DNA of 64,000 nt from Oreohelix idahoensis (GCA_024509875.1 JAMPIV010017768.1:293570-357569); one strand, 5' to 3'; positions 43,289 to 56,376 are shown, counted from the stretch's first letter. Notes: a model not told the origin generated them from the sequence alone. Translations and numbers: made by a program.

Positions 43289-43688
43289 CTGTTATGCAAC
43301 TTTGATACAGTTGTTTCTATGTTGAAATGTGTACACATATGTAATATATCATATATTGATTGTAACACTACTTAGCGGTTCATTGATATTTATTCACCGC
43401 TGATCTTTCAATGTTTTTCGTCTTTGATGATCATGATGTTAAGATATCTTAGATGAAATTTATGTATAAACTAATGTGGAAATTGTGTCATTGCTAATAT
43501 TGTAGTATGCGTTGGTGACACCTCTCTGGAAATATTTATACTTAGAGAAGTACTTTCTCTAAGGTCATAAAACTTATGCTTATCATCTGCGCATTGTATT
43601 GGTGCGTTGTGAGCCTATTGTATGTTGCTCCTAGATGTATTTCAAAAAAAAAAATGTACCATTTTTTTTCCCGAGGGGTGTGGTAATC
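43289..43688 (+). other. 3' noncoding region and polypurine tract of copy 2
   Basis: 400 bp without a gene. A purine-rich GAGGGGTGTGGTAA lies immediately before the 3' LTR and is the likely plus-strand primer tract. Confidence 0.8.
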
Positions 43689-45208
43689 TGTTGCGTGCAT
43701 ATTTTGACGCACATATTACAAAAATCGATATGGCTATTTAATATGGGAAAAATATAGACATTCATTCATTTGTGTATGAAAATGCTGTCTATGGTAAAAG
43801 CGAGAGAATCCATGTTTGATTCACACTTTTGATTATAGGAGTAATCGTTCTGGATATTGATCCGGCGCAAGGATATTGCGCTTACGTTTGTACTTATTTT
43901 TTAGGGCCAGAAAATATATTAATTTGCTTATTGTGTTTATGGCCTGAATTCATATGTATTACATATTATTAGTACAAGTAGAATCAGTCCTATATTGTAT
44001 ATTTTGGATGGGTAGGAGGGACTAGATTCTTGTTATTCCGGTCTAGCGGAAGTATGAGTTGTCTTGACAAGTCGTGATGAGTTCCGATGTACCGTGATAA
44101 TGGCGGGTACGCACTTTTCAAAGGGCTGGTAGATTCTTAAGGAAATATGATTCATGAAGTGGTTTTCTTCTAAAGGAGATGGTATCTCTACTATAGTTTA
44201 TGTTAGAGACTCTCCTAAGGTACGGTACAATGTATAATTCGGACTCCATGTATTGCCAGACCCTATTTTGATGATCTCATGTCGATTCGACCTAGATGGA
44301 ACATTGTGCTTCGTATCGCTAGGGTCGTGTTTTGTATCGACAAAGATGACAGACTTTCCTGCAGCGGTTATGGCTACGTGAATTAACCTGATCACCGTAG
44401 AGCTGTATGGGAACATTTATGAAATCATTTATATACCCATTATAAATTAACTCTGGCTTATATTCTCCTTCCTATGAATGAGTGAACGACAACTCAGGGA
44501 GGCAGCCATGTTAGATTTCTGTCATCATATGTTTTGATCACTGCCAAGAGAACAGATTATTTATCCTATTATCGGACAGTGACAGGGAGATCTCAATCTT
44601 GCTAGAAACCCCCTCTTTCGTGGTTTCATAATATATATATGCTACAAACTATGGACGTCAAGTAACTTTAGTTATTTACCGATCTGCCTTCACTGACGCG
44701 TTTAGTCAGATAGGGGAATGCGGCCATAATGTATCATGACAATTGAACTTTTGATGTACTGCCCATTATTTCTGAATGTGTCATGACTTCAGATCTGCTA
44801 TGTATACCTACAAATTGATATGTCAACATACCATGATGTACTCGTATGTCCCAGTGTGTACGTCTGAATAAATTGAGTAAACAAAGATTCCAGCAGTCTG
44901 CATTGGTGCCTTGTAGACACAAGTGTATGAGTGGTTATATTGGTCAGCACACGAACAGTACACCATTCGCGGTATCACACTCTACACTTCTACTTCATAC
45001 ATACACCATCCTGCGTCGGTTGGAGTGACCAAGTTTAGGGCCTGCTTCCCCTGGAGCCTTTGCCTTCCCTAACTCAGGACTAGGGTGAGTTACCCATTTA
45101 CAGCCGGGTAGACTGGGGGCATGCCTGATCTCAACAACACACCACTCTTCCTTACAGAGCATACAGACTGACACTTTACAGAGTGGAAAGAAGAAAAGAA
45201 ACTTTACA
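43689..45208 (+). repeat. 3' LTR of copy 2 (1520 bp)
   Basis: TGTTGCGTGC...CTTTACA. It differs from the 5' LTR by a (AT)2 expansion near 44632 and about five substitutions. It includes the SINE family 1 segment at 45053-45130. Confidence 0.93.
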
Positions 45209-45212
45209 CATA

Positions 45213-47568
45213 TCGTACAGGAGCGTACGTATTGTGAAATATCTCGTGACACTCCTGGCCAAAAAAAAGAAGATAATACTCGAGAACGTGTACGAGTATA
45301 TCCCATGTGACCTGCGCACTTAGAATCATGTGCGTGTTGAAGTATGTACCGTCTAAAAGCAAAAGGTACCATGACTTGTTGTCTTATCTGAGTTTTATCC
45401 ATAAAACATCTTAATAAAATGTCATTTTTAATACTAAACCAATGACTATTATTTTTGTTCATAGCAAGATTGTCAACTTTGTTGACCAGTGTAAAAAATG
45501 TTGTTAGTGACCTGTCTTCCTTCTGTTTTGCAGCAAAGGATACTCGGTCAATAGCACAATGAATCTCGATACTTTCATGTTCGTCTGTTTCCTTGTTGTC
45601 AGTGTCCATAGTCTCTAATTGTTTCGTATGTGCTCTGGTTATTGCTGCATTTCCAATGCATAGATTATTTTTTTCCCATTCAATAATCTCTTCTGGTGTG
45701 CAATCTTTACTTCCGTGTATGCATCCCACCATAAGGTCGGCAATTGGGTTTCTTAACATGCATGCTTTAACGTTGCCTGTGAAAAAAGGTGTATCAATAT
45801 ATATAATAGCAGTTGGATAACATTCTATGGTTCCACCAAAGGTCATGCACCTGACATGTTCTCCAGTTGCACAATTTGGATGAACAAGTGACTGACGGAT
45901 TCCGATCGTTGTGGATCCCGAATCTCTTAAAACTGAGACGACGGATCCATTAACTTTTCCTCTGTTGAAGATCAGCGAGCCTGTTCCATCATTGACTGCT
46001 AGACTGACTTCTGGTAGAATGTGTCCGCAGTTCAAAACTGTCTCTTTTGCCTTCTGAAATATAAGATTACATTTTGGGCAACTATTTGCCACGTTATAAT
46101 TCATTGCAAAACAAGTAGACGAAGACTGTATTTTGTTATTAGTAGGTGAACTCTGAACCCCAGGGGTTGTAGCAGTAGTAACGGCTGCCCCTGTATTATG
46201 ATTATAATTTGTCGATCTACGAGAATGAGAACGATGACGAGAATAATCAGTTGAATTATCCCGTTGTCCCCTATTGTAACTGTTATCTCGATGTCTCGAG
46301 TTATAATTATCGCTGTTGTTCCAACTGTGACCATTATTATAATTATATGAACGATTATAACTTGAGTTACGTGGATTACTGTTGTATCTGGACTGAGGTG
46401 AATAATTTCTGTTTTGTGGTCTTCCTCTATTAAAGTTATTGTTAAAGTTATTACGTCCCTTATTAAAATTAATGTCATAGTTTCCCTTGAATCTACCTCT
46501 GTCCACACTGTGTGTTCTTGGTTTGTTATTATTATGATATGCCATATTGGAGGCTACAGGAAGAGGTTCTCTTATCAATGAGCCAGAAATGTTAGCATTC
46601 GGATGAGCAGTGCAGTAATTTAACGAAATTTTTTCTAACTCATCAATAGTTTCTGGTTTCCGTTCTTGCAGATAAGCAAAGAACGGTGGGCTGACAGAAG
46701 ATAACACTTTATCACTCAATAACAAATCGACTAACTTGTCGTAAGATTTGTTGACACCTGCCAGTTCAACCCATCTGTTAAAGGTATTGCGTATGTTAGC
46801 AATAAAACCTGTAAAATCTCTATTATTGTCTGGCAACAAACTTTTAAAACGTAATCTACATGCCTCTTCGTTTAAGTGGAACCGACGTAATAACAAAGTC
46901 TTAATGGCCTCATAGTCTGTGGCTAATGTCGGATCAATATTTTGTGCTGCACTTGCAGGTTCGCCATCCAGAAATTCTTTAAGTTTAAGTGCCCATGCAG
47001 TTTTGTCAAGGTTATTGACCTTACATATATCCTCAAAGCGCGCCAGCCATGATGATAAATCATCCACGTGTAACTTTAACGGTGGTAGCTTAAAGTAATA
47101 ATTGCCCTTAAGTCGGTTGGATGAAGATCCAGATTGAGCATTATCATTTTGGCTTGCTGCAGCACCCTGCGAATGAAGTTTTGCTGTTTCCAATTTAAGC
47201 CGTTGCAATTCCATTTCTTGCTGCAGTATGATTTCCTGTCGTTTCAATTTATTCTCTTCTTCAATCCGTAGGATTTCATCTCTTGCCACCTTTCTTTCTT
47301 CTTCTTGTCTTAATGCTTCTTTCTTTTCCACCTCTTTTCTTTCAAGTTCTTCCATCTCTGCCTTAGCAATGGCTTTCTTTTCCGCCTCTTTTCTTTCAAG
47401 TTCTTCCATCTCTGCCTTAGCAATGGCTTTCTTTTCCGCCTCTTTTCTTTCAAGTTCTTCCATATCTGCCTTATATTTTGTAAGTTGTTGTTCCGCAAAT
47501 TCCAGGAGTGCATCTCCCTTTTTGTTACAATCTTTTCCAATTTTAATGAAATGATCCAAGGTAAGCAT
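45213..47568 (-). pseudogene. Copy 1 Gag, protease and integrase N-terminus
   Basis: ATG at 47568 (MLTLDHFIKIGKDCNKKGD). A charged coiled coil with 18-residue repeats (MEELERKEAEKKAIAKAE, two full and one partial) precedes a Gag region with LSSWLARFEDICKVNNLD and LNEEACRLRFKSLLPDNN. An Asn/Arg-rich tail (NNFNRGRPQNRNYS) follows, then CPKC...NCGH, the protease VLRDSGSTTIGIRQ, and the integrase zinc region (HAHDSKCAGHMG ... CTIC). The frame then enters the LTR of copy 2. Unlike copy 3, this Gag is full length and has no frameshift. Confidence 0.92.
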
Positions 47569-49113
47569 TCTTGAAGTTGAATTATTTAAGTATTCAATTA
47601 CTTATGCCTAGTAATCACTAATAAAGTATATGTAGATATTTGTAATTACTCAATGTATGAATAATCAATATAAGAAATTGCAATATTCCTGTACTGTTAT
47701 TTATAAGTTCCACAAATCTATAATATTTTGTAAAAATATTATATATAACCACTAATATCTATCATAAATAGTTATGATAGTTAGTTATCTAAGGTGCTGA
47801 AATTATATCATGCATTTAATATTAATATTCAATAATTATGGGTATTATCCCTAAATAATTAGGTTATTTAATCTTAATAGTTATTAAGTTCACAGTGTAG
47901 TACTGAGAAAGTGTACTAATTAAAATTTAATATGTCTTAATATGTTATAAAGTTATAATAATTAATCATTGTATATTATGTCATAATCATCATCTATAAA
48001 GTGCATTGCCCATTTCTTGGACCACTACTGCAAATTGGTGCGAAGTCCCTAATTCCTCCTTAAAACTCATCAAAATTTAATCATATTAATCTACACTCTT
48101 ATTAATCAATAAATTATAGCATTAATATTAAATTATAAATGGATGAAATGAAGACAAACAATATAATGGGTTAACCAAGGATTACAGAACAGTATTAACA
48201 TATGACAAAGACATTTTCACAATAAAACTGCATTTACAACTAAGTTGACTAGACCGGAAGTGAGAAATCAAAGAATGAACTGAATAGATAATTAACCTGC
48301 GTACACAAAAACTAGTGACGTATACATGGACTCATTAACGGTTGTACAAAACATTTAAATAAAATCAAAGATAGCCAGATTAGAATAAACAGGATAGATT
48401 ACGAACATTGTTACAGAACTGAATAAAAATTAGAACTAAATACACGAGAATACCCCAGTTATAACATGACTAGACACCTAACATGCAAGGTGAATTAATG
48501 CAAGTCCGAACGAAACGACCAACGGTAATGTCTTCGACGCGTTCTTCGTGAAATGCTATTAATTCACGGCCCTAAGAACAATTAAAATCAGTTCGTGGCA
48601 TCCAAGGAGCCATAGAATTGATTTTAATCCGCCGCCCATCCAATACCCACAAATAAGGGACAACATCAACGAAAAAAAAAAAAAACCAGATAGAACATAG
48701 ATATATAATAAATAGAAAGGACATGTCAGCACAGCGAAATGGACTTAGTATTGAGCTATGAAGGACAATCGTCCTAAGTCTAAACTTATCTTTAAAAGGC
48801 TCCGGCGATGTCCAGTTCATCAACGGACTAGATTAATGCCTAGTATTGTTTGCTCCTGATTGGTTGATAACTGTATTCAATCGTCTGGTCTTCTTGATTA
48901 CGTAAATCTTCATCAAACTTTGAATTCGTTGACGGTTGTATTTTTCGAAGCGCGGCATCTACGCATGATGTAGTGACGTCAGATTGGCATTTCGTAGTCA
49001 TGCGTTCAACATAATATTTATGCAAAAATCATGTGACTTGCAATCGTAAACAGTTTGTACATTTTGTAAACAAGAAAAATTTTCTTTCGTTCCCCGCGAT
49101 GGCCAACCACTTC
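47569..49113 (-). other. Leader of copy 1
   Basis: 1.5 kb, the reverse complement of 50144-51686 with small differences. After the LTR end the minus strand reads GAAGTGGTTGGCCATCGCGG, a possible primer-binding region starting at TGG. A 61-codon frame (49025-48840) is shared with copy 3. Confidence 0.8.
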
Positions 49114-49368
49114 TGATGCGGGTCGGAAATTAGCCCAACGGGTTGTTGAGAGCTTGATAGTCAATTGTGGTATCTGGGTTTACAGTTCATCATTTTAGAG
49201 TATCGTGCCTTTGATGTTATGTACGCGAATGTGGGTTAGATTTACCTTGAGACCATGATAATGATAATAGAAAATCCAAATGTTCATAGATTGGATAATT
49301 CATGGCTAGAGTCCAAACAAACAATTTATTATACATTTTTGTAGACATCGTACGTTGATCATGAATTA
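49114..49368 (-). repeat. Truncated 5' LTR of copy 1 (255 of 767 bp)
   Basis: Only the inner third of the LTR remains, up to GATCATGAATTA. It has the copy-1-specific variants of 31127-31893. It is joined through ATGGGAAT (49369-49376) to the inverted 5' LTR of copy 3. Confidence 0.93.
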
Positions 49369-49376
49369 ATGGGAAT

Positions 49377-50143
49377 TGTTACGGTAGATTAATTGACATT
49401 GTCTGCTAGAGGTTAGCAGCATGCGATTTTAGGGGTTACAACGTTTAATGTAATGTAATATTATTAGCCTATTGAACGCTATGACGTTTCAGCGTTGGTA
49501 GTCGCGCACCGTGACCTAGAGACGGGACCCTTTTTAGAATGACCGTCAAACGGAGAAGACGTGTCTTGATATTCTTACAGTGTCGGGCATGGAGTGCCAC
49601 ACAATTTATATTGTATTAATTAATGGACATGGGTCAGTCCACTGTTCTTTGATGAAGTAAGATGAAGTCACAGGTTAGTAAATGACTAAACCTTGTAGAG
49701 ATGAATTAACAGTCCGTTTTAGTTATACTAGTGCCAGACGCATAATCTCACTGTCGGTGTATTGGATTTTCCAACCACGCGTGCATATAGTTATGTCGTT
49801 CTGCCTACAGTAATTCAGATGTATGAGACAAAGGACTGATATGCAAGATAGCAAATTCAACATAGGATTCTAAATTTATATTTGTGATGTAGTTCATGAT
49901 CAACGTACGATGTCTACAAAAATGTATAATAAATTGTTTGTTTGGACTCTAGCCATGAATTATCCAATCTATGAACATTTGGATTTTCTATTATCATTAT
50001 CATGGTCTCAAGGTAAATCTAACCCACATTCGCGTACATAACATCAAAGGCACGATACTCTAAATGATGAACTGTAAACCCAGATACCACAAGTGACTAT
50101 CAAGTTCTCAACAACCCGTTGGGCTAATTTCCGACCCGCATCA
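49377..50143 (+). repeat. 5' LTR of copy 3 (767 bp)
   Basis: TGTTACGGTAGATTAATTGA...GACCCGCATCA. The preceding bases GGGAAT equal the polypurine-tract end that precedes the 3' LTR of the same element. GAAGTGGTTGGCCATCGCGG follows as the putative primer-binding region. Confidence 0.93.
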
Positions 50144-51686
50144 GAAGTGGTTGGCCATCGCGGGGAACGAAAGACAATTTTTCTTGTTTACAAAATGTAC
50201 AAACTGTTTACGATTGCAAGTCACATGATTTTTGCATAAATATTACGTTGAACGCATGACTACGAAATGCCAATCTGACGTCACTACATCATGCGTAGAT
50301 GCCGCGCTTCGAAAAATACAACCGTCAACGAATTCAAAGTTTGATGAAGATTTACGTAATCAAGAAGACCAGACGATTGAATACAGTTATCAACCAATCA
50401 GGAGCAAACAATACTAGGCATTAATCTAGTCCGTTGATGAACTGGACATCGCCGGAGCCTTTTAAAGATAAGTTTAGACTTAGGACGATTGTCCTTCATA
50501 GCTCAATACTAAGTCCATTTCGCTGTGCTGACATGTCCTTTCTATTTATTATATATCTATGTTCTATCTGGTTTTTTTTTTTTTCGTTGATGTTGTCCCT
50601 TATTTGTGGGTATTGGATGGGCGGCGGATTAAAATCAATTCTATGGCTCCTTGGATGCCACGAACTGATTTTAATTGTTCTTAGGGCCGTGAATTAATAG
50701 CATTTCGCGAAGAACGCGTCGAAGACATTACCGGTGGTCGTTTCGTTCGGACTTGCATTAATTCACCTTGCATGTTAGGTGTCTAGTCATGTTATAACTG
50801 GGGTATTCTCGTGTATTTAGTTCTAATTTTTATTCAGTTCTGTAACAATGTTCGTAATCTATCCTGTTTATTCTAATCTGGCTATCTTTGATTTTATTTA
50901 AATGTTTTGTACAACCGTTAATGAGTCCATGTATACGTCACTAGTTTTTGTGTACGCATGTTAATTATCTATTCAGTTCATTCTTTGATTTCTCACTTCC
51001 GGTCTAGTCAACTTAGTTGTAAATGCAGTTTTATTGTGAAAATGTCTTTGTCATATGTTAATACTGTTCTGTAATCCTTGGTAACCCATTGTATTGTTTG
51101 TCTTCATTTCATCCATTTATAATTTAATATTAATGCTATAATTTATTGATTAATAAGAGTGTAGATTAATATGATTAAATTTTGATGAGTTTTAAGGAGG
51201 AATTAGGGACTTTGCACCAATTTGCAGTAGTGGTCCAAGAAATGGGCAATGCACTTTATAGATGATGATTATGACATAATATACAATGATTAATTATTAT
51301 AACTTTATAACATATTAAGACATATTAAATGTTAATTAGTACACTTTCTCAGTACTACACTGTGAACTTAATAACTATTAAGATTAAATAACCTAATTAT
51401 TTAGGGATAATACCCATAATTATTGAATATTAATATTAAGTGCATGATATAATTTCATCACCTTAGATAACTAACTATCATAACTATTTATGATAGATAT
51501 TAGTGGTTATATATAATATTTTTACAAAATATTATAGATTTGTGGAACTTATAAATAACAGTACAGGAATATTGCAATTTCTTATATTGATTATTCATAC
51601 ATTGAGTAATTACAAATATCTACATATACTTTATTAGTGATTACTAGATATAAGTAATTGAATACTTAAATAATTCAACTTCAAGA
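50144..51686 (+). other. Leader of copy 3
   Basis: 1.5-kb A/T-rich leader collinear with that of copy 1. A 61-codon frame at 50232-50417 is identical in protein to its copy 1 counterpart, but the copies are too young for this to show selection. Confidence 0.8.
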
Positions 51687-53447
51687 ATGCTTACCTTGGA
51701 TCATTTCATTAAAATTGGAAAAGATTGTAACAAAAAGGGAGATGCACTCCTGGAATTTGCGGAACAACAACTTGCGAAGCATAAGGCAGAGATGGAAGAA
51801 CTTGAAAGAAAAGAGGCTGAAAAGAAAGCTATTGCTAAGGCAGAGATGGAAGAACTTGAAAGAAAAGAGGCTGAAAAGAAAGCTATTGCTAAGGCAGAGA
51901 TGGAAGAACTTGAAAGAAAAGAGGCTGAAAAGAAAGCTATTGCTAAGGCAGAGAAAGAAGAATTGAGACAAGAAGAAGAAAGAAAGGTAGCAAGAGATGA
52001 AATCCTACGGATTGAAGAAGAGAATAAATTGAAACGACAGGAAATCATACTGCAGCAAGAAATGGAATTGCAACGGCTTAAATTGGAAACAGCAAAACTT
52101 CATTCGCAGGGTGCTAGGGCACTTAAACTTAAAGAATTTCTGGATGGCGAACCTGCAAGTGCAGCACAAAATATTGATCCGACATTAGCCACAGACTATG
52201 AGGCCATTAAGACTTTGTTATTACGTCGGTTCCACTTAAACGAAGAGGCATGTAGATTACGTTTTAAACGTTTGTTGCCAGACAATAATAGAGATTTTAC
52301 AGGTTTTATTGCTAACATACGCAATACTTTTAACAGATGGGTTGAACTGGCAGGTGTCAACAAATCTTACGACAAGTTAGTCGATTTGTTATTGAGGGAT
52401 AAAGTGTTATCTTCTGTCAGCCCACCGTTCTTTGCTTATCTGCAAGAACGGAAACCAGAAACTATTGATGAGTTAGAAAAAATTTCGTTAAATTACTGCA
52501 CTGCTCATCCGAATGCTAACATTTCTGGCTCATTGATAAGAGAACCTCTTCCTGTAGCCTCCAATATGGCATATCATAATAATAACAAACCAAGAACACA
52601 CAGTGTGGACAGAGGTAGGTTCAAGGGAAACTATGACATTAATTTTAATAAGGGACGTAATAACTTTAACAATAACTTTAATAGAGGAAGACCACAAAAC
52701 AGAAATTATTCACCTCAGTCCAGATACAACAGTAATCCACGTAACTCAAGTTATAATCGTTCATATAATTATAATAATGGTAACAGTTGGAACAACAGCG
52801 ATAATTATAACTCGAGACATCGAGATAACAGTTACAATAGAGGACAACGAGATCATTCAACTGATTATTCTCGTCATCGTTCTCATTCTCGTAGATCGAC
52901 AAATTATAATCATAATACAGGGGCAGCCGTTACTACTGCTACAACCCCTGGGGTTCAGAGTTCACCTACTGATAGCAAAATACAGTCTTCGTCTACTTGT
53001 TTTGCAATGAATTATAACGTGGCAAATAGTTGCCCAAAATGTAATCTTATATTTCAGAAGGCAAAAGAGACAGTTTTGAACTGCGGACAAATTCTACCAG
53101 AAGTCAGTCTAGCAGTCAATGATGGAACAGGCTCGCTGATCTTCAACAGAGGAAAAGTTAATGGATCCGTCGTCTCAGTTTTAAGAGATTCGGGATCCAC
53201 AACGATCGGAATCCGTCAGTCACTTGTTCATCCAAATTGTGCAACTGGAGAACATGTCAGGTGCATGACCTTTGGTGGAACCATAGAATGTTATCCAACT
53301 GCTATTATATATATTGATACACCTTTTTTCACAGGCAACGTTAAAGCATGCATGTTAAGAAACCCAATTGCCGACCTTATGGTGGGATGCATACACGGAA
53401 GTAAAGATTGCACACCAGAAGAGATTATTGAATGGGAAAAAAAATAA
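51687..53447 (+). pseudogene. Copy 3 Gag and protease, with internal deletion
   Basis: MLTLDHFIKIGKDCNKKGD, then three full 18-residue coiled-coil repeats. After LHSQGA the sequence jumps to ALKLKEFLDGEP, losing 55 codons that in copy 1 contain the start of the capsid-like region (LSSWLARFEDICKVNNLD). The Asn/Arg-rich tail follows; then CPKC...NCGQ, where the conserved CGH histidine is Q; and the protease DSGSTTIGIRQ. The frame ends at 53447 because of one extra A. Confidence 0.92.
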
Positions 53448-56376
53448 TCTATGCATCGGAAATGCAGCAATAACCAGAGCACATACGAAACAATTAGAGA
53501 CTATGGACACTGACAACAAGGAAACAGACGAACATGAAAGTATCGAGATTCATTGTGCTATTGACCGAGTATCCTTTGCTGCAAAACAGAAGGAAGACAG
53601 GTCACTAACAAAATTTTTTACACTGGTCAACAAAGTTGACAATCTTGCTATGAACAAAAATAATAGTCATTGGTTTAGTATTAAAAATGACATTTTATTA
53701 AGATGTTTTATGGATAAAACTCAGATAAGACAACAAGTCATGGTACCTTTTGCTTTTAGACGGTACATACTTCAACACGCACATGATTCTAAGTGCGCAG
53801 GTCACATGGGATATACTCGTACACGTTCTCGAGTATTATCTTCTTTTTTTTGGCCAGGAATGTCACGAGATATTTCACAATACGTACGCTCCTGTACGAT
53901 ATGCCAAGAAGTGAAAGCACGAGGAGCCTTTCACACGGCGCCTATTCAGGCTTGTGACATATCTGTGAGACCCTTTGACAAGATGGCCATTGATATTATT
54001 GGCCCACTTTTACCATCAGCCAGAGGACATAGATTTATTCTCACGTGCCTCGATTTATGCACACGATGGCCAGAAGCCATCCCATTGAAAACAACCACCA
54101 TCACAGATGTAGCTGATGCACTACACCTGATCTTCTCTAGAGTAGGTTTTCCTAGAAAACTTTTGTCAGATCATGGTTCTCAATTTATATCTGAGACTAT
54201 GACAGAAGTAATGAAGACTTGGAATATAGATAGAAATCTCAGCAGCATTTATCACCCAATGAGTAATGGTGCCGTAGAAAGACTTAACCGCACACTTAAA
54301 CAAATGTTACATAAAGTTACAGTTAACCATCCACATGACTGGGACAGAGTACTCCCAGCTGTGTTATTCGCTTATCGAGAGGTGCCACATGAACAAACTG
54401 GCTTCTCTCCATTTCAATTAGTCTTTGGCGCTCCACCAAGAGGTCCTATGGGACTAATAAAAGACTTATTGATTGACTCCGAGATGACTCAGGATACCCA
54501 GTCATCCTATGAGTATGTAATTAATCTCCGGAATAACATTATTGATGCCTGCAAAATGGCAACAGCTTCATCTGAGGCTGCTAAAGAGAAAGCTAGAACT
54601 TTCCAAAACAGTAGTAGACGATTACGTCAATTATTTCCAGGAGATCAAGCTTATGTGTTATTGCCACATAACAATAATAAACTACTCATCTCGTGGAATG
54701 GTCCATACCAAGTTATCAATAAGATTTCTGATGTTGATTATGTCCTGGACATTAAGGGACATCATAAAATATTTCACATAAATATGCTCAAACAATTTCA
54801 TACTCGACCTGAACATCTACAAGCTATTTTTCATGAACTAGATGACACTTTCGTACCTAGATGTCACTATTCTAATTTGTCTGTTATCCAGGAAGAAGAA
54901 TCTTCTTTTCCTGAGGTACAGTTGTCATTACCTGTACCAGTAGTACAATCTACTGAATCTTGGCGGGACGTAATCATCTCTTCGTCGGTTACACCGCAAC
55001 AGCATCAACAGATTGCTGAACTTCTACAATCTTATCCAGATGTGTTGACCGACGTTCCAGGTCGCACATCAGTCATTAGTCATGACATCACTCTTAACGA
55101 TGATACTCCAATTCGGGTACATCCATATTCTGTTCCTCTACACTTTCTTACTAAAACTACTAAGGAACTTGAACAGATGTTATCTTTAGGAATTATTGAA
55201 ACTAGTAATTCCCCATTTTCTTCTCCATTAGTTATTGTCCGAAAGAAGGACAATAACATTAGACTATGCGTCGACTATAGAAAATTAAATGCACAAACGA
55301 TAGTTGATAGCGAACCACATCCACTTCTCGACGACTTACTGCCACGTCTATCGACCACAACTATATTCACTAAGATAGACTTAACTAAAGGTTATTGGCA
55401 AATACCACTAACCAAAAAAGCTAAATACTACACAGCGTTTTCAACTCCGCTAGGTCTATACCAGTGGAATGTTATGCCTTTTGGGCTTGTTAACGCTCCA
55501 GCTACCTTTGTTCGCATGATGCGACACATTTTTTCAGGTAGACCAGACATTATTACATACATAGACGACATATGCTTATTTAGTTCATCTTTTGAGGAAC
55601 ATTTTTTGGGTCTTGAAAACGTTTTGGACACATTAAGAAGGAACAATTTAACTGCTAAACCCACAAAATTACAAGTAGCGTTTCATGAAATAACTTTTTT
55701 GGGTCACATTATTGGAGCAGGATATATCCGAACACTACCCAGTACGGTTTCTAAAATTTTAAACATTTCCGTTCCTCAAACGAAGAAACAGGTTAGAAGC
55801 TTGTTAGGTCTAGTCCAATATTACAGTAGATTCGTACCTAACTTGTCATCTATCACGGCTGTCTTGTCCTCATTACTAAGGAAGGACATGCCAGTGAAGG
55901 TGACATGGACTACTGAGTGTAATAATGTATACCTTAATATTATTAACATTTTCTCAAACCCACCTATTTTGAGACTAGCTGATGCTTCCAAAAAGTTTAT
56001 TCTCCGCACAGATGCGAGTAACTACGGAATTGGCGCATGTTTGCTCCAATACCATGACGACATCCTCCATCCAAACTTGTACGTGTCACGGAAACTGAAA
56101 CCACCAGAAGTCAAATACTCCACTGTCGACCGCGAACTTTTAGCCGTGGTGTGGGCAATAACGAAACTAGAGAAGTTCTTACTGGGAGCCCCATTCGTAG
56201 TACAAACTGACCAGAAAGCCGTAGCATCACTACGACGGGCGAATCATAAAAGTCCAAAGCTCACCAGATTCGCTATTCTCCTGCAACCTTTTGACTTCTC
56301 AATAGAATGCATCTCAGGAGCAGATAACGTCTTGGCAGATACTTTGTCTCGAAATCCTACTGATGTCGAATCCTAA
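53440..56376 (+). pseudogene. Copy 3 integrase, reverse transcriptase and RNase H
   Basis: One long open frame, displaced from Gag by the extra A. It encodes integrase zinc ligands (HAHDSKCAGHMG ... CTICQEV), core D, D, E motifs (MAIDIIGPLL, LSDHGSQFIS, AVERLNRTLKQ), GPY/F (LLISWNGPYQVINK), RT (KIDLTKGYWQIPLTKKAKYY, TYIDDICLF) and RNase H (LRTDASNYGIG, VDRELLAVVWA, TDQKAV, ADTLSR). It is the most complete pol of the window, with integrase upstream of RT. Confidence 0.94.

Larger units (their letters stand above)
35419..45212 (+). mobile_element. Gmr1-like LTR retrotransposon, copy 2 (second family, nested)
   Basis: A 9786-bp element (35423-45208) with the target duplication CATA at 35419-35422 and 45209-45212, inserted in the integrase of copy 1. 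The LTRs are 1516 and 1520 bp and differ, by eye, at about five positions plus one 4-bp AT-repeat indel, so insertion was recent. The coding order is Gag, protease, integrase, RT, RNase H. It is clearly related to copies 1 and 3 at the protein level but not at the DNA level. Confidence 0.93.
31127..49368 (-). mobile_element. Gmr1-like LTR retrotransposon, copy 1 (minus, interrupted)
   Basis: The element runs from its 3' LTR (31127-31893) to a truncated 5' LTR (49114-49368). Copy 2 is nested at 35423-45208. Without the insertion the internal region is about 7.4 kb and would hold a single gag-pol frame: coiled-coil Gag, protease, integrase, reverse transcriptase, RNase H. One nonsense codon (34701-34703) and the nested insertion break it. 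The 5' LTR lost its outer 512 bp, and with it U3 promoter sequence. It lies head to head with copy 3. Confidence 0.9.

Noticed and set aside
50232..50417. 61-codon frame in the leaders of copies 1 and 3 (also 48840-49025)
   Set aside because: It is identical in both copies, but the copies are nearly identical throughout, so conservation proves nothing. It has no motif and needs a non-ATG start for its full length.
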